Part shown: one piece after another, positions 25,401-37,031 of the stretch
How the letters are laid out: each line of letters opens with the position of its first letter
Numbering within the stretch: position 1 is the first letter of the stretch
NCBI RefSeq assembly: GCF_040054535.1
Contig: NC_090796.1
Span: 6,437,001-6,501,000 of the forward strand
Length of the DNA: 64,000 nt
Reading direction: 5' to 3'
Origin: Antennarius striatus
Lineage: Eukaryota > Chordata > Actinopteri > Lophiiformes > Antennariidae
The notes under the pieces: model-generated
What the model saw: only the letters and a program-made list of their open reading frames with translations
Databases searched by the model: none
What the model was told of the DNA's origin: nothing
Position numbers and translations under genes: made by a program

Positions 25401-25819
25401 ATCGTTTATTGAACAGATGTTTGATTCTCCAGCGACACCCAACGCATCTTCCGGTCGGGGTTAATGAAGAGGAGCCACTCATTCGTTAAACAGGACGACT
25501 CTTAAGAGACATCTGTCAGACTGTTAGCACAACATTTTGGAGTCCGATAATTAAATTTAGAGTGAAGCATCCTACAGTTTGTCCTTTAGTAGCAGCTCGA
25601 CCAGCGTATCCTGGGAAATTAAGTAATATTTTAGCGTTTAAAATATTCTTAAATTCTGCTTTTATTGCTACAGAATTCTAAAATTACGTCTGACTTTAAA
25701 GTATCTACTGAGGTGACGGTAAAGACATTTTCCGGACCCCCAAGCTAAAACCAAAATTAATACTTCCTCAAACTTGACATGACCAGGAAGTGGCGAAATG
25801 TCATGTGACCCGTAGAAAA
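25401..25819. promoter_or_regulatory. Head-to-head promoter region, zdhhc16 / vps35l
   Basis: About 420 bases separate the two inferred 5' ends. Visible sites are an ETS/GABP-type cttccggt at 25448-25455, an ETS-type caggaagtg at 25784-25792 and an M-box-like E-box gtcatgtgac at 25800-25809, only 10 bases before the vps35l ATG. No TATA box was seen. A shared bidirectional promoter is inferred from spacing. Confidence 0.45.
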
Positions 25820-26203
25820 ATGGCTGCAGTGCAGTGGTAAGATGCATTTTCTCTTTTAAAAGCAACCCATATTAAGAACACAAATTAGTTAACGCGTATA
25901 CATTCATAATGTGTGCATTTTTTACGCATTTTAAACATAGGTGTCGCTAGCGTAAATTACAATTTGCTAAGGAATGAAAGGAATGTCAGTTTATCTGCAG
26001 ATTTTCTTGTTTTGTTAATAAGACATTAAAGCAAAGGTTCATTGGCTACAGGGTAGTTGTAATCTAGTAACGCTTATAGCTATTGGTCAGTGTGTGGGCT
26101 TCTTTTATCATTCTATTCTCATAAATATACCAAACATAAACAGTGTCAGTGGATACCAGTATAGGCTGATGAGGTGGTAGAAGACACAGGTGAACCTAAC
26201 CAG

Positions 26204-26271
<68 letters not shown>

Positions 26272-26322
26272 TGGGTGTGGGTGTGGGTGTCTGTGTCTGT
26301 GTCTGTGTCTGTGTCTGTCTGT

Positions 26323-26395
<73 letters not shown>

Positions 26396-29300
26396 TTGTG
26401 TGCCTAGGCATTCCCGTGTACGCAACTATGAGGCTGAGCTGCAGCGATGTCGTCCAGAAGCTGCTCCGCTGGAGTTTGGAGACTACCATCCCCTCAAACC
26501 CATCATGGTACATAAGCAGCTCTCACACATTAAACACACGTCAAGATTTCTTTACGCAATTTGATCAAATTAAAAAAGTTTCTGTTTTGGAAGTCATGTT
26601 TGTTTTTCTTTAAAGTGCGCTTCGATGACCCTCCAACAGCTCTGACCTCCCTCGTTCTTTAATGTCTAGGTGACCGATACAAAGACCCGCCGCGGGGCTC
26701 GTAAAGGCAGCACCTCTTCCTCCTCTTCTTCCTCCTCGTCTGTTCAAGCCGACCCCCTCAGCTCCATGCTGGATGGGACCGACCCCCTCTCCATGTTTGC
26801 TGCAGCTTCGTTCAGCGAGGCTCCAGCCATGTCTCACAGCGCCTCCACAGGGGTGAGCTGGACAAGTTTACAACCCACACATGAAGATGAATCAGGAATC
26901 GTGTTGTTAAGTTCAGGATGTTGTGCTTCCAGGATTTGGGGAGGAAGAAAAAGGAGAAGGACGAAGAGGTGATGGGAGCAGACTTCGAGCCCTGGTCATT
27001 GAAACGAGGAGAGATCCTGGCCAGATTTACCACCACAGAGAAACTCTCCATTGTGGGTTTTCAACCATCCTAAATTATTTACTATTATTTTTATTTGTTT
27101 TGTCATAGTTTATTTATTGCAAAAAAATAATCAAAATTTATTTCTCCACATAGAATCTTTTCATGGGCTCTGATAAAGGTAAGAACTGTATTTTTCATCA
27201 TAATACTTTACTTAAATTACATAAACATGTACACAAACACGTTGTGTGAATCTATATCTCAACCACTGAACAATGACTCAATCTATTGTTGCTGCTGTTG
27301 TGTTGCTATGGTGACTTTATAAGGGCCACCAGCATGGTGGGTGATGTTGTAGAATAGATTGTAGTTAGTGGTATTTATTTTATGTTCTGACTGGCTAGCA
27401 GTCCTGTCATATTCAGCTGTTTGGAACATGTGAGATTTGCACATCAGAGTATTTATGAAACATGGCTGGATTATGAGCTTTTTCAGGAGCTCTTGTTTAA
27501 TTTTGTTTTTGCTTCATTGCTTTTCTTTACAGCCTGCATCTTTGTGTTGGTTCACTTAGAGAGAAAACTTTCAGATAAACCGAAAGTACAAATCCACTAA
27601 ACACCAGACAAAGCTCTTCTGATCAACAAAGTGGAGGCAAATATTTTTCACAGTAGTCACTGTTTTCAAAGTCAAACTTAAACCAAACGTAGACAGTGTT
27701 GGGTACATCCATATTATAAGGCAGTAATACGTTAATTATGTGTTTTGTAACCTTTTACTTCTCAGTCAAACAAAAAAGTAATGAACCAATACTCCATAAT
27801 ATAATCTTGTCAGATGAAAAACAACCAAATTTCTTCTGTTGTCACTGTAGGAAAAGCTCAAAGTCCTGGATCAGGTGTTTCAGAGAAGGTTCGAACCCGC
27901 CTGGAGGAGCTGGATGATTTGGAGGAGGTAAGTTTTCTGAGAAAAAGTTTCTATATTAAGTACATTAGATGGGTGAATTACTGGTAAATATATAATATAA
28001 AATATCTTCTCACTTTACTGATCGGTGCTTAAAGGAGCTTCAAAATTCAAATCAACAGTTGATTTTTATTCAGATAAACATTACTATTGCTAAGCACAGT
28101 GACTGTGCATATAATGCTTTCTCTTTGTATTTGTGTGTGTTTGTGTGCAGGGGTCCCAGAGGGAGCTGCTGAACCTCTCCCAGCAGGACTACGCCAACCG
28201 CATCGAGGAGCTGAACCAGTCCCTGAAGGAGGCCTGGGCCTCGGATCAGAAGGTCAAAGCCCTGAAGATTGTCATCCAGGTAATCCAGTGGTTGAAACCC
28301 TAAATTATGAGGTAGAGTCTCATGTGAAATCCTCAGCCATGATTTGTGATCTGCATTCCAGTGCTCTAAGCTGCTGTCTGACACTTCAGTGATCCAGTTC
28401 TACCCCAGCAAGTTTGTCCTCATCACTGACATCCTGGACACCTTTGGTGCGTAGAGAAGAGTTGTTTCCCTCAGTCAGAATAAGACAGGTCATCTGACTG
28501 TTGTCTTGTTTGTAGGAGGGCTGGTCTACGACAGAATCTGGACCATGTGTTCCGACCCAAGACCCCTACCAGGTGCCGATGTCATTTTGTCAGTATTTAG
28601 AGTTTTTCCACTGAGGGAACATAATTGCAGAATCGATTCATCCTCACTGTTTCCTCTCCACTCAGACTCCTTCACACTGGAAGATGTGAATGATACGGCC
28701 AAGGAGACGTGTCTCAACTGGTTTTACAAGATTGCCTCCATCAGAGAGCTTCTGCCCAGACTGTATCCTTTACCACCATCACAACACGGTCAACGACTGT
28801 TCTCGGATAACCAAACCTTTAGTCTGTGGAGACTCTCAGTCATCCAGGTCATGGTAGTTCTTTGTGTTCAACACAGGAGAAAGTTTGAAGACCTTTCACC
28901 TCTCATTCAAGAGGCTCCTTCAGTTCTGACTCCTCTTGGATGAGAGGCGTCTCACACATCAGTGGAAGCATCTTCAATCCTTTCCTATAAATCCAGTTGA
29001 CTTTATTCAACACAGAAATGTGATGTCTTTTAGTTTCTCTTTTGACTGACCCTCTCTTTTCTTTCATTTTTTTACATATTGTTTTTACATTTTTACACAT
29101 TTTTCTCCCAGCTTAGAAAACCTTGCATATGTTTATTTGAATTTAAATTGCTATCAAAAAACACCATTCCCCTTGTATAATTTTGACCCTTAACCTCTGA
29201 GCAGATACGTTGAGGCTGCCATTCTCAAGTGCAACCGCTTCCTGAACAAAACGTATGAGCTTAATTATCATCATCACTTTAAAATATTACAGTAAACTTA

Positions 29301-32300
29301 ACAACAAAAATTTCAAAAATATTTAAATTTGTTCCAGAGTTAAAACATTTGTTTAAAATAATTAATTATTCTCTTTGCTTTGACCCACCGCAGCGGAATT
29401 CAAGTGACGCTCCCTCGACTAACTGCCATGATCAGAGGGATCGGAGACCCTCTGGTGGCAGCGTACACCAGAGCCTACCTCTGCAGGGTAGAGCTTTCTT
29501 TCACATTTACAATTTTATTTCTCTTACTCTTGCATTTTGAAGAGCAAGACAGTAACCTTTCCAGTGTATTCAGTGCAAGGATCCCTTTGCTTTTACATCA
29601 TATTTGTATTTTTGAATAGATAGCGTTCTCTCCTTCCAGATTGGCATGGAAGTCGCCCCCCACCTGAAAGACAGCCTGAACCACAACTTCTTCGACCTGC
29701 TGGACACCTTCCGGCAGATCAGCGATGAGAGCATCCAGAGCCAGCTGGCCCTGCAGAGGGTGGAGATGCCCGAGTATTTGACCCTTTATTCCCCCGCCAT
29801 CAACTGGATCCTGCAGTGCATCGCTTACAAAGCTCCAGAGGTGTGCAGGCAAACGCATTTTAGTCAGATCTCTATTAGCCGAGACTCCATGATTGTTACT
29901 GTACTAAATGTGGACCAGAATTTTTTGTGGTTTCAATGCAGAGTTTGTAAAAATTACTGTTTGTGATTCCATTTTAGCCACTGCTAACAGAGATGATGGA
30001 AAGATGCAAGAAGCTCGGAAACAAGTGAGTTTTTTCCAAAAGTAACAATAGTGTGAATCTTACAGGAAAGCTGTTTCTATGGAGAAATAAAAATACGTAA
30101 CACTTATGTACCAAGAATTGCATAATAATATCAGCAATCAAAAGATGATGTTGGGAAAGAACGGTTTTACTTTTCATTTGTCACGAATCAAAAAGGCAGA
30201 GAAACACTGAAAATTTCAACAAAACTTGGGCTCATAAATGCACCAATAGCTTTTACAGCAGAGAGTTCAGTTTTGATGATAAAGATCCGATGTCTTTCTC
30301 TCTCCCATAGTGCTTTGCTGCTGAATTCAGTCATGCGTGCCTTCAGGGCCGAGTTTGTTGCGGCCAGAGCCACTGACTTCATCGGCATGATCAAAGACTG
30401 CGACGAAGCGGGCTTCCCAAAGGTCAGAGGACATGTGATCTGGTGATCCAGTAACTGTAAATGTATAAATAAATGAGAAGCTCAACTCCGTCTCCTCTTT
30501 AGCATCTTCTGTTCGGGTCCCTGGGTCGCAGTCTGGCTTGTGCCGACCCTCCAGAGTCTGAGAGACTGATGATCCTCAATGAAGCCTGGAAGGTGGTCAC
30601 TAAAGTCCGTAATCCTCAGGTACTGTGAGAGCGATGCGACCAAAGCAGATCCTTATTATTGATGAAAATATTCAGGGCATGACTGCATGCGGGATTTTTG
30701 GTTTTTAGGATTACATCAACTGTGCTGAGATCTGGGTGGAGTTCACCTGCCGACACTTCACAGTGAGTAAAGCACAGAATACAGGAGGAGCTGTGCAAGT
30801 TTCTGCTATGTGGAATTTAACATTTCTCACCCCTTTATTTTGTCCCTCTCAGAAACGTGAGGTCAACACTGTTCTGGCTGACATCATCAAACACATGACT
30901 CCTGACAGGGCGTTTGAAGAGGCTTATCCTCAGGTTAGAGCCCGAGTAGTAACAACTCGCTCCTAGAACCTTAAGCCACCTTCATCTTCATGTCATCTGC
31001 TCTGTGGTGACTTTTTTTTTTTGTTGTTGTCCAGCTGCAGTCAGTCATCAGGAAGATCCTCACCTACTTCCACAACTTCTCCGTACTTTTCTCCATGGTG
31101 AGCAGCTCAAAACACACAGTGAGGCTTGAAATAATCAGGGATGAGAGACCTGTATGTTTGTCTTCCCCAGGAGCGTTTCCTGCCATTCTTAGACATGTTC
31201 CAGAAAGACAGCGTGAGGGTGGAGGTCTGCAGGTCCATCATGGAGGTCTTCATCAAGTAAGAGATTGATGGAATAATGACATTTATATATATTATTTGGA
31301 TTCCTGATGAAAAAGTTGATGCCGTCTGGGAGATTTTTTTTAGAAAAAAATTGTACAAATCTCCCACAGACACCAGGTGGAGCCTACTAGAGACCCCGTC
31401 ATCCTCAACGCCATGCTGCACATCTGCAAAGCAATGCACGACTCTGTCAAGTAGGGCAGTCGAGTCTGTGTGTGTTTGTGTAACGTACTTACAATTACTT
31501 TTCTACTTGTTGTCATTATGGAACTTTACTACCTTTTATAACGAATCATTACTTTTTTTAAAATTACATTTCAGGTTCATTTTGAGCATCCAGTGTTGTT
31601 CAAAGTTTTACTTCTGTGAATGTTTCATCTGACCTCTGCCTCCTGATGTCTCTGCATTGCAGCGCTCTCACTCTTGACGATGAGAAACGATCTTTGGCTC
31701 ATCTGATCATTGGCTTCATTCGCATGGTGAGACTCCTCAGGCGTGTCTTTATGGTTTTGGCGCAAACATACATGGTGTTTAGGAAACATTAGCTTGACAT
31801 TAATCTGAACATAAATATAAAATAGAGGCCGAAGTGGAAACATCTTTATCTTTAACATCTTTATCTTTTATGGAACAACAGCAGACAGAGCTGTTTAAAG
31901 ATGATGTGCAGAATTTTTTGTGAAGACGAGCAGAAATTTTATGACGGAGAGTAAATCTCCTGCTCCTTCAGCACTTCATTTAAATGAAGTTAACATGTTG
32001 CAGTCAGGTCAGTATAGCATCTCTGATGAGTTTGGCTCATCTTTGATAGAGAAAACTGACTCAGGTGTTCCAGATGTTTGTTTAAATCCTGTGATGTTTG
32101 ACCAGTGCAGCAGTGACCTTATCATTTCCTTGTTTCCTGTCTCTCTACTCTTTCTCTCTCCGTTTGCCGTTAGGTTTCCTTTGGTCGTGACTTTGAGCAG
32201 CAGCTGAGTTTCTGTGTGGAGGCCAGAGCCACCTTCTGTAACCTGGAGCCGGTGCTGATGCAGCTCATTCAAGTCAGTATTCATTATTTCCGTTTGGCTT

Positions 32301-34087
32301 GTGCGTCACATCCACGCTCACACGTCAGCACTATTCTCTGTGTTGATGGTGTTTACAGACGGTGAACCAGCTTGCGATGGAAACCAACAGGGTGATGAGG
32401 GGGAGTCATTCCAGAAAAACAGCAGCTTTCGTGAGGGTGAGTGAATCAGGCACCGTTTCTGATCACCCTGCATTGGCTCCTGATGTCTGATGCTGTGCTT
32501 TCCTCTCCTCCAGGCCTGCGCTGCTTACAGCTTCATCACCATCCCGTCTCTCAGCAGCATCTTCAGCCGCCTCAGCCTCTATCTGCTGTCGGGCCAGGTG
32601 GCGTTGGCCAACCAGTGTCTCTCTCAGGGTGAGCTGCTGCTTCCTTACTTGTTTTGAACTCATCACAGACAAACATCTGAAATTCTGCGTTTAAAACCAT
32701 CTGTCTTTTTCATGTCCTTCTTTCCATCAATCTTTCCACACCTCCAGCGGACGCTTTCCTGAAGGCAGCGGTCAGTATTCTTCCAGAGGTTCCTCGCTCC
32801 ATCAGCGTGGAGGGGAAACTTCGCTCTTCGGAGAGCTTCCTGCTGGACTTCATCAATAATTTCCTGTCCACACTGCTGGTTGTCCCGGTAACATATTCCA
32901 GAAACATAATCATAATGAAAATTAACAGGAGCACCACTTTGAGCTTGTCTTAAAATTGAGGATTTGCTACAGAATCAAACTCGCAACTCCCTTTAGTAAC
33001 ACAACGTACGTGTTTCCAGGACCACCCGGAGCATGGTGTGCTCTACTTGGTCCGTGGACTGCTCAACATGGTCCAGGATTACACCTGGGAGGAAAACAGC
33101 GACGCTAAAGTGCGAGTCTACATCAGTGCTCTGCCCCTGCTGGCCGCCATGAGCCAGGAAACCTACCTCTACTCCATCCCTAAAGGTGCAGCACCATGAA
33201 ATCATCTGACACGCATTCAACACAAGTCAAGATCTAAGAGTGTCTTCTATTGTCTTCTGTAATGTCGTCTAACGTCTGTCTGCAGCGTAAAGTGTAGCTT
33301 GACTACGAATACCTTATATAGACCTCTCTCTAACTGATTTTGTGTTTCCTGCTGTCAGTGGACTCCAATGAGACGCTTTATGGAGGAGATCCCAAGTTTC
33401 TTTCAGAGATTAACAAGCTGTGCGAGACGTTGATTGGTCAGATCCTGGACCACCTGAAGGTGCTCGGTCGGGATGAGGTGAGGCAAAATGATATCACTGC
33501 AAGACAGCTGTGTTCTCCTCCCCCTGAACTTTGTCATGTAAACATTCATCACTTCCTTCTTTGCAGCAGAACACACGCCGTCAGGGCGCTCTGGCCTTCT
33601 CCTTGTTTGGAATCCTGTTGGCTCATGGAGACCTGAGGAACAACAAGCTGAGCCAGCTGGCCGTCAACCTATGGAACCTCAGCCACAAACATGGATATTG
33701 TGATACACGGGTCTCAGTGAGTTCACACACACCTTGGGTTTTGAGTACAGTATTTTTCCGCACTATAAGGCGCACCTAAAAGCCTTTAATTTTCTCAAAA
33801 TCCTACAGTGCGCCTTATAATCCAGTGCACCTTATATATGAAAATGGGTTTTTGAATGGATCGTTCATTGAAGGCGCCTTATAGTCCAGTGCGCCTTAAA
33901 GTGCGGAAAATACTGTATTTCTGTAGCAGCAGCAAACACGTGGATTCATAGGAACTCCTCCGTACTGACTCTGTCTCGTCTCCTCCAGGTTCGGACTCTG
34001 GAGTACATCAAACACCAGGCTCAGCAGCCCGATACGTCTCACTTCACGGATGTGGTCCACAGACTTGCGCTGCAGTCCCGCACCTGA
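25820..34087 (+). CDS. vps35l: VPS35 endosomal sorting factor-like (Retriever subunit)
   Basis: VPS35L (human C16orf62) is the scaffold of Retriever (with VPS26C and VPS29) within Commander, recycling SNX17 cargo such as integrins from endosomes. 30 coding exons: 25820-25836, 26408-26507, 26670-26852, 26933-27052, 27154-27178, 27851-27927, 28151-28279, 28362-28446, 28516-28572, 28666-28762, 29205-29252, 29394-29487, 29640-29840, 29978-30024, 30311-30422, 30503-30619, 30709-30762, 30853-30933, 31035-31097, 31171-31256, 31370-31450, 31663-31726, 32174-32272, 32359-32436, 32514-32628, 32748-32887, 33020-33185, 33359-33477, 33567-33716, 33989-34087. All phases agree and give 967 aa (human 963). 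Landmarks: [13 protein letters not shown] near residue 30, a serine run near residue 50, [91 protein letters not shown]. No break was seen. Confidence 0.96.
26201..26396. repeat. Compound (TG)n microsatellite at the vps35l intron 1 acceptor
   Basis: Almost 200 bases of TG units are interrupted by GGGTGT and CTGTGT variants in the middle. The tract ends about 10 bases before the intron 1 AG (26406-26407), so the usual polypyrimidine tract of this acceptor is replaced by a UG repeat. Confidence 0.95.
28763..29204 (+). other. vps35l: U12-type (minor spliceosome) intron of vps35l
   Basis: The donor GTATCCTTT (28763-28771) is a perfect U12 consensus. A U12 branch-point word CCTTAAC sits at 29188-29194, with the branch A 11 bases before the AG. 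There is no long polypyrimidine tract, as expected. The flanking exons join in phase 2 (CT/A TAC) within LLPRLYVEAAI. Confidence 0.85.
33748..33915. mobile_element. 168-bp palindromic MITE in vps35l last intron
   Basis: The element runs from cagtatttttccgcactata to its inverted counterpart ttaaagtgcggaaaatactg, flanked by TA on both sides (33746-33747, 33916-33917). Internal halves also repeat in inverted order (gcgccttataatccagtgc and its partners). TA duplication and CAG...CTG ends point to the mariner/pogo superfamily. There is no coding capacity. Confidence 0.85.
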
Positions 34088-34160
34088 GCGTCAGTCTCAG
34101 AGACCTTCAAGATGTCAAATTTCACACACTAAAGTTGTGTAAATAAACTACGAAGAAGAC
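34088..34160 (+). other. vps35l: vps35l 3' untranslated region
   Basis: A canonical AATAAA at 34142-34147, 55 bases after the TGA, suggests a very short 3' UTR. Later AATAAA words (for example near 34578) allow longer forms. Confidence 0.6.
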
Positions 34161-36140
34161 CGAAGAAGAGGAAACCGCCTTAATGTTTGAGTGGAAATTC
34201 AGTGTGAACATTTGAAGGGGTATGAGCGAATAAAAAGCACTTTGAATACTTAGTTTTAAACCGTAATAAACTCTCATAGTTCACTAAAAAGTTCAAGATT
34301 TTGGGGGGTTTTATGAGATAAGCTACTGAAATCTCAGATATCAAATCATTCAACATGTGCAAATTAAGATAACATTTATTGCTCTGAATGTGTTATGCTA
34401 TTTTTTTCTATTCAGTCCACTTTAAAGCAAAAATAAGTGACCGTGAGTTTTTTAGTGTTACGCCTGAAAAGGACTGAATTTTCATCCACATCAGTTTCTG
34501 TGCTGCGCCATGAACCAGCATCGTGCATACAAATTTAAGATTGTTTTAAAATGTTGTTCTTTTCATGCATTTGAAGAAATAAACATTCCTATATGTGTCA
34601 ACATTCAGTGTTTTCATTTTTTTTATCCTAAAATTTCACTTTTCCCTGTATTTTCATGGAATAAAAAGACAGGAAAATGTTTAACATTCTCAAACTTTTC
34701 TTTTTGTACTTTATTTACTCAATTAATGAATCATCAAAAAGGCAAACACTCCCCTTTAAATCTGACAAGGAAAATAGATATTAAACAGCTGCAACAGGAG
34801 GGCATTTGGTCACACCTTTTTTTGTTTCACTGCCAGAGAATTTTACCAAAACTGAATTCCAGGTGAGCAAAAAGCGATTAGACCTTTTTTCCTTATTACA
34901 CTGGTTTCCAGTGAATAATAAAACCTGTGTAATTAGGAGTGGAGCTTATACTGTTTATCTCAATGTGTGCAGTTGAGGAACCTTAAAAGCCAATTTTTCT
35001 GGATTTATCTAAACTGGGAGGTCTGCAGGGTGAAATGGTCACATGGAACAAGATCTTCCTCCACAAACGAGACATTCGAGCACAATTACACATTATACTG
35101 TTAATGCTGAGTCACTTAAAGATATCTGTAGTTTTCTGTTCATTTCTTTGTCGCTGCAAGTCTAACACCACCATAAAACATAAGCACTATTTTATCTGTA
35201 GTTCTGCAACACTAAAGTCAGCTGGTCTGGAACTAAACAAAAAGCAAATAAATTAGTAAACTGATTTAATCAATTAATTTTCATTGATATTACAATCTCA
35301 ACATACTATTTAATAGGTTGTTTTTCCAAGCCATTTTTTTTCTTTTTGAATCTCATTCATTTTCCTGAAGGCAAGACGATCAATTATCGTCTCGTCGTCA
35401 CGCGTTTATCCAAACCTGGGTTGAGGGTTTAAACTGGAGTTAATACCAGCTGACTGTGAGCGGAGGCTGGCTACACCGTAGACAAGTCCCCAGTTTATAG
35501 CAGGGACACGTAGAGAGACAGACACCCGTTCACACTCACATTCATACCTATGGTAAATTTAGAGTGATCGATTCATCTAAGCTGCATGTTTTTAGAGGTG
35601 GGACGAGGCCAGAGAACCCGCAGAGAACCCACGCAGATAAATAAAGACACATTACAGCGGAAGACCTTGGGACACTGGTTTATGAGTGTCGAATTCTGAC
35701 TTCATGGGGAATCAGGAGTCATTTTAGCACAACCTGGAACACAAGTTACATTTTCAAATCTAAATACTTGACGAACTCTGGACTGAATGTCACAAAGAGG
35801 CCTAAAAGAAACAGGAGACAGATTGATGTGGAAAAATAAAGACGATCATCGCCACAGAGAGGGCGCAACCTCTAAGGGCCGATGAAGTTAACACTGATTT
35901 AACATGCCTGATTGTGCACTGGCTGAACTGGTGTTGGAAAACCGATCCACCTACAAGAGGAACTGCTCAACTGGGAAATGTTCAGAAGAGTAAATGTGAG
36001 ACACTTCTGCCCCACTGGAGGTTACTGGAGTTCCACAGCAGCTTTTGGAATATTTAAAGAAAGCTTCACTGACACACTGGTTTTCAGTCTCGTTTTCTTT
36101 TCTCTAATAAAGATCACTTTACACTTAAAGTCGACTGCAG
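34161..36140. other. Intergenic DNA between convergent vps35l and get4
   Basis: No coding exon was recognised on either strand. The stretch is AT-rich, with a dispersed repeat at about 35372-35645. It separates two converging transcripts. Confidence 0.6.
35372..35645. repeat. Dispersed fish repeat fragment
   Basis: The words ctgcatgtttttagaggtgg, gagaacccgcagagaaccca and cacacccgttcacactcaca-like stretches match a very common fish interspersed repeat that I remember from LINE/SINE-type consensus sequences. A second fragment from the other end of the same consensus appears at about 37865-37966. Family name is uncertain. Confidence 0.5.
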
Positions 36141-36149
36141 CTTTGACTT

Positions 36150-37031
36150 TTTATTTTACACAGTGACATGTAGACAGCCAGAAACAAGCATCAAACAAGT
36201 GCTTTGAATGCCTCCTCACCAGACATTTTTTTATAACTTGGCAATTTTGAGAGGAAAAAAAAACTTGATCGCTCCACAAATTCCTCTTGGAGATGCATCA
36301 TCGAATAGCAGCAGTAATGCAAGTGCACAATCAAAAGAGAGGCTTCTGCAGTGGAGTGATCTGTGCACAAACAACTGGATGCTTAAACTGAAACGGTCGA
36401 GTCAGCTCGGACCTGCGGCGAGACTGGCAGGAGGGTTGGTTTGGTTGATATTTAACGTGTAAGATGACCGCTGACAACTTCCTCTGCTGTAACAAACAGT
36501 GTGAGAAAATGAAACGGTGGCACTAACCACTAGTAGAGTTGAACTTACTGAAAGAATAAACTATAAGAGAATCTCAATGAAAAGAGCAAACAACAACAAC
36601 ACCTCTGTAGTACAGACTGACTAAAACCTCCTCTAATGATGCCATCAGTAACACGAAGTGTGGATTTCATGTGTGGCGTTATCCTCTCCCACTGGAGAAG
36701 GCAGTGGGTTAAGTTTTAAAAGTGATACACCCTAAACGGAGAGCAAGTCCCAAATCAATAAAAATAATAATAGTAATCAATCATGGAAACAATAAAATAA
36801 TGTCTGAGAATTTTGCAGTTTGGCGGCGTCAGTCCTGACAGTGCTGAGAGAATATTTTCACAGCCTGATACTTGCACTTATTATAAACTTTAAGTGTTGG
36901 GGTTTCTTTTTTTTGGGGGGGGGGGGCACACGCCTCTGACAATGCAGCACCTCGGCCCACCCTCGTTGTGGAGGTGGAGTCGTCGTCCTCTTTTTTTGTG
37001 TTCATTTGTTCTCTTTGTCCTGGAAACGGGC
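36150..37031 (-). other. get4: get4 3' untranslated region (inferred)
   Basis: Leftwards from the get4 stop, the first clear minus-strand AATAAA is the plus-strand tttatt at 36150-36155, giving a 3' UTR near 880 bases. A 12-base G run (about 36915-36926) lies inside it. Confidence 0.4.

Noticed and set aside
26108..26613. Several overlapping 77-134 codon ORFs on both strands rich in Cys-Val or Thr-His
   Set aside because: They are translations of the (TG)n microsatellite, which is open in all frames. Only the vps35l exon 2 at 26408-26507 is real.
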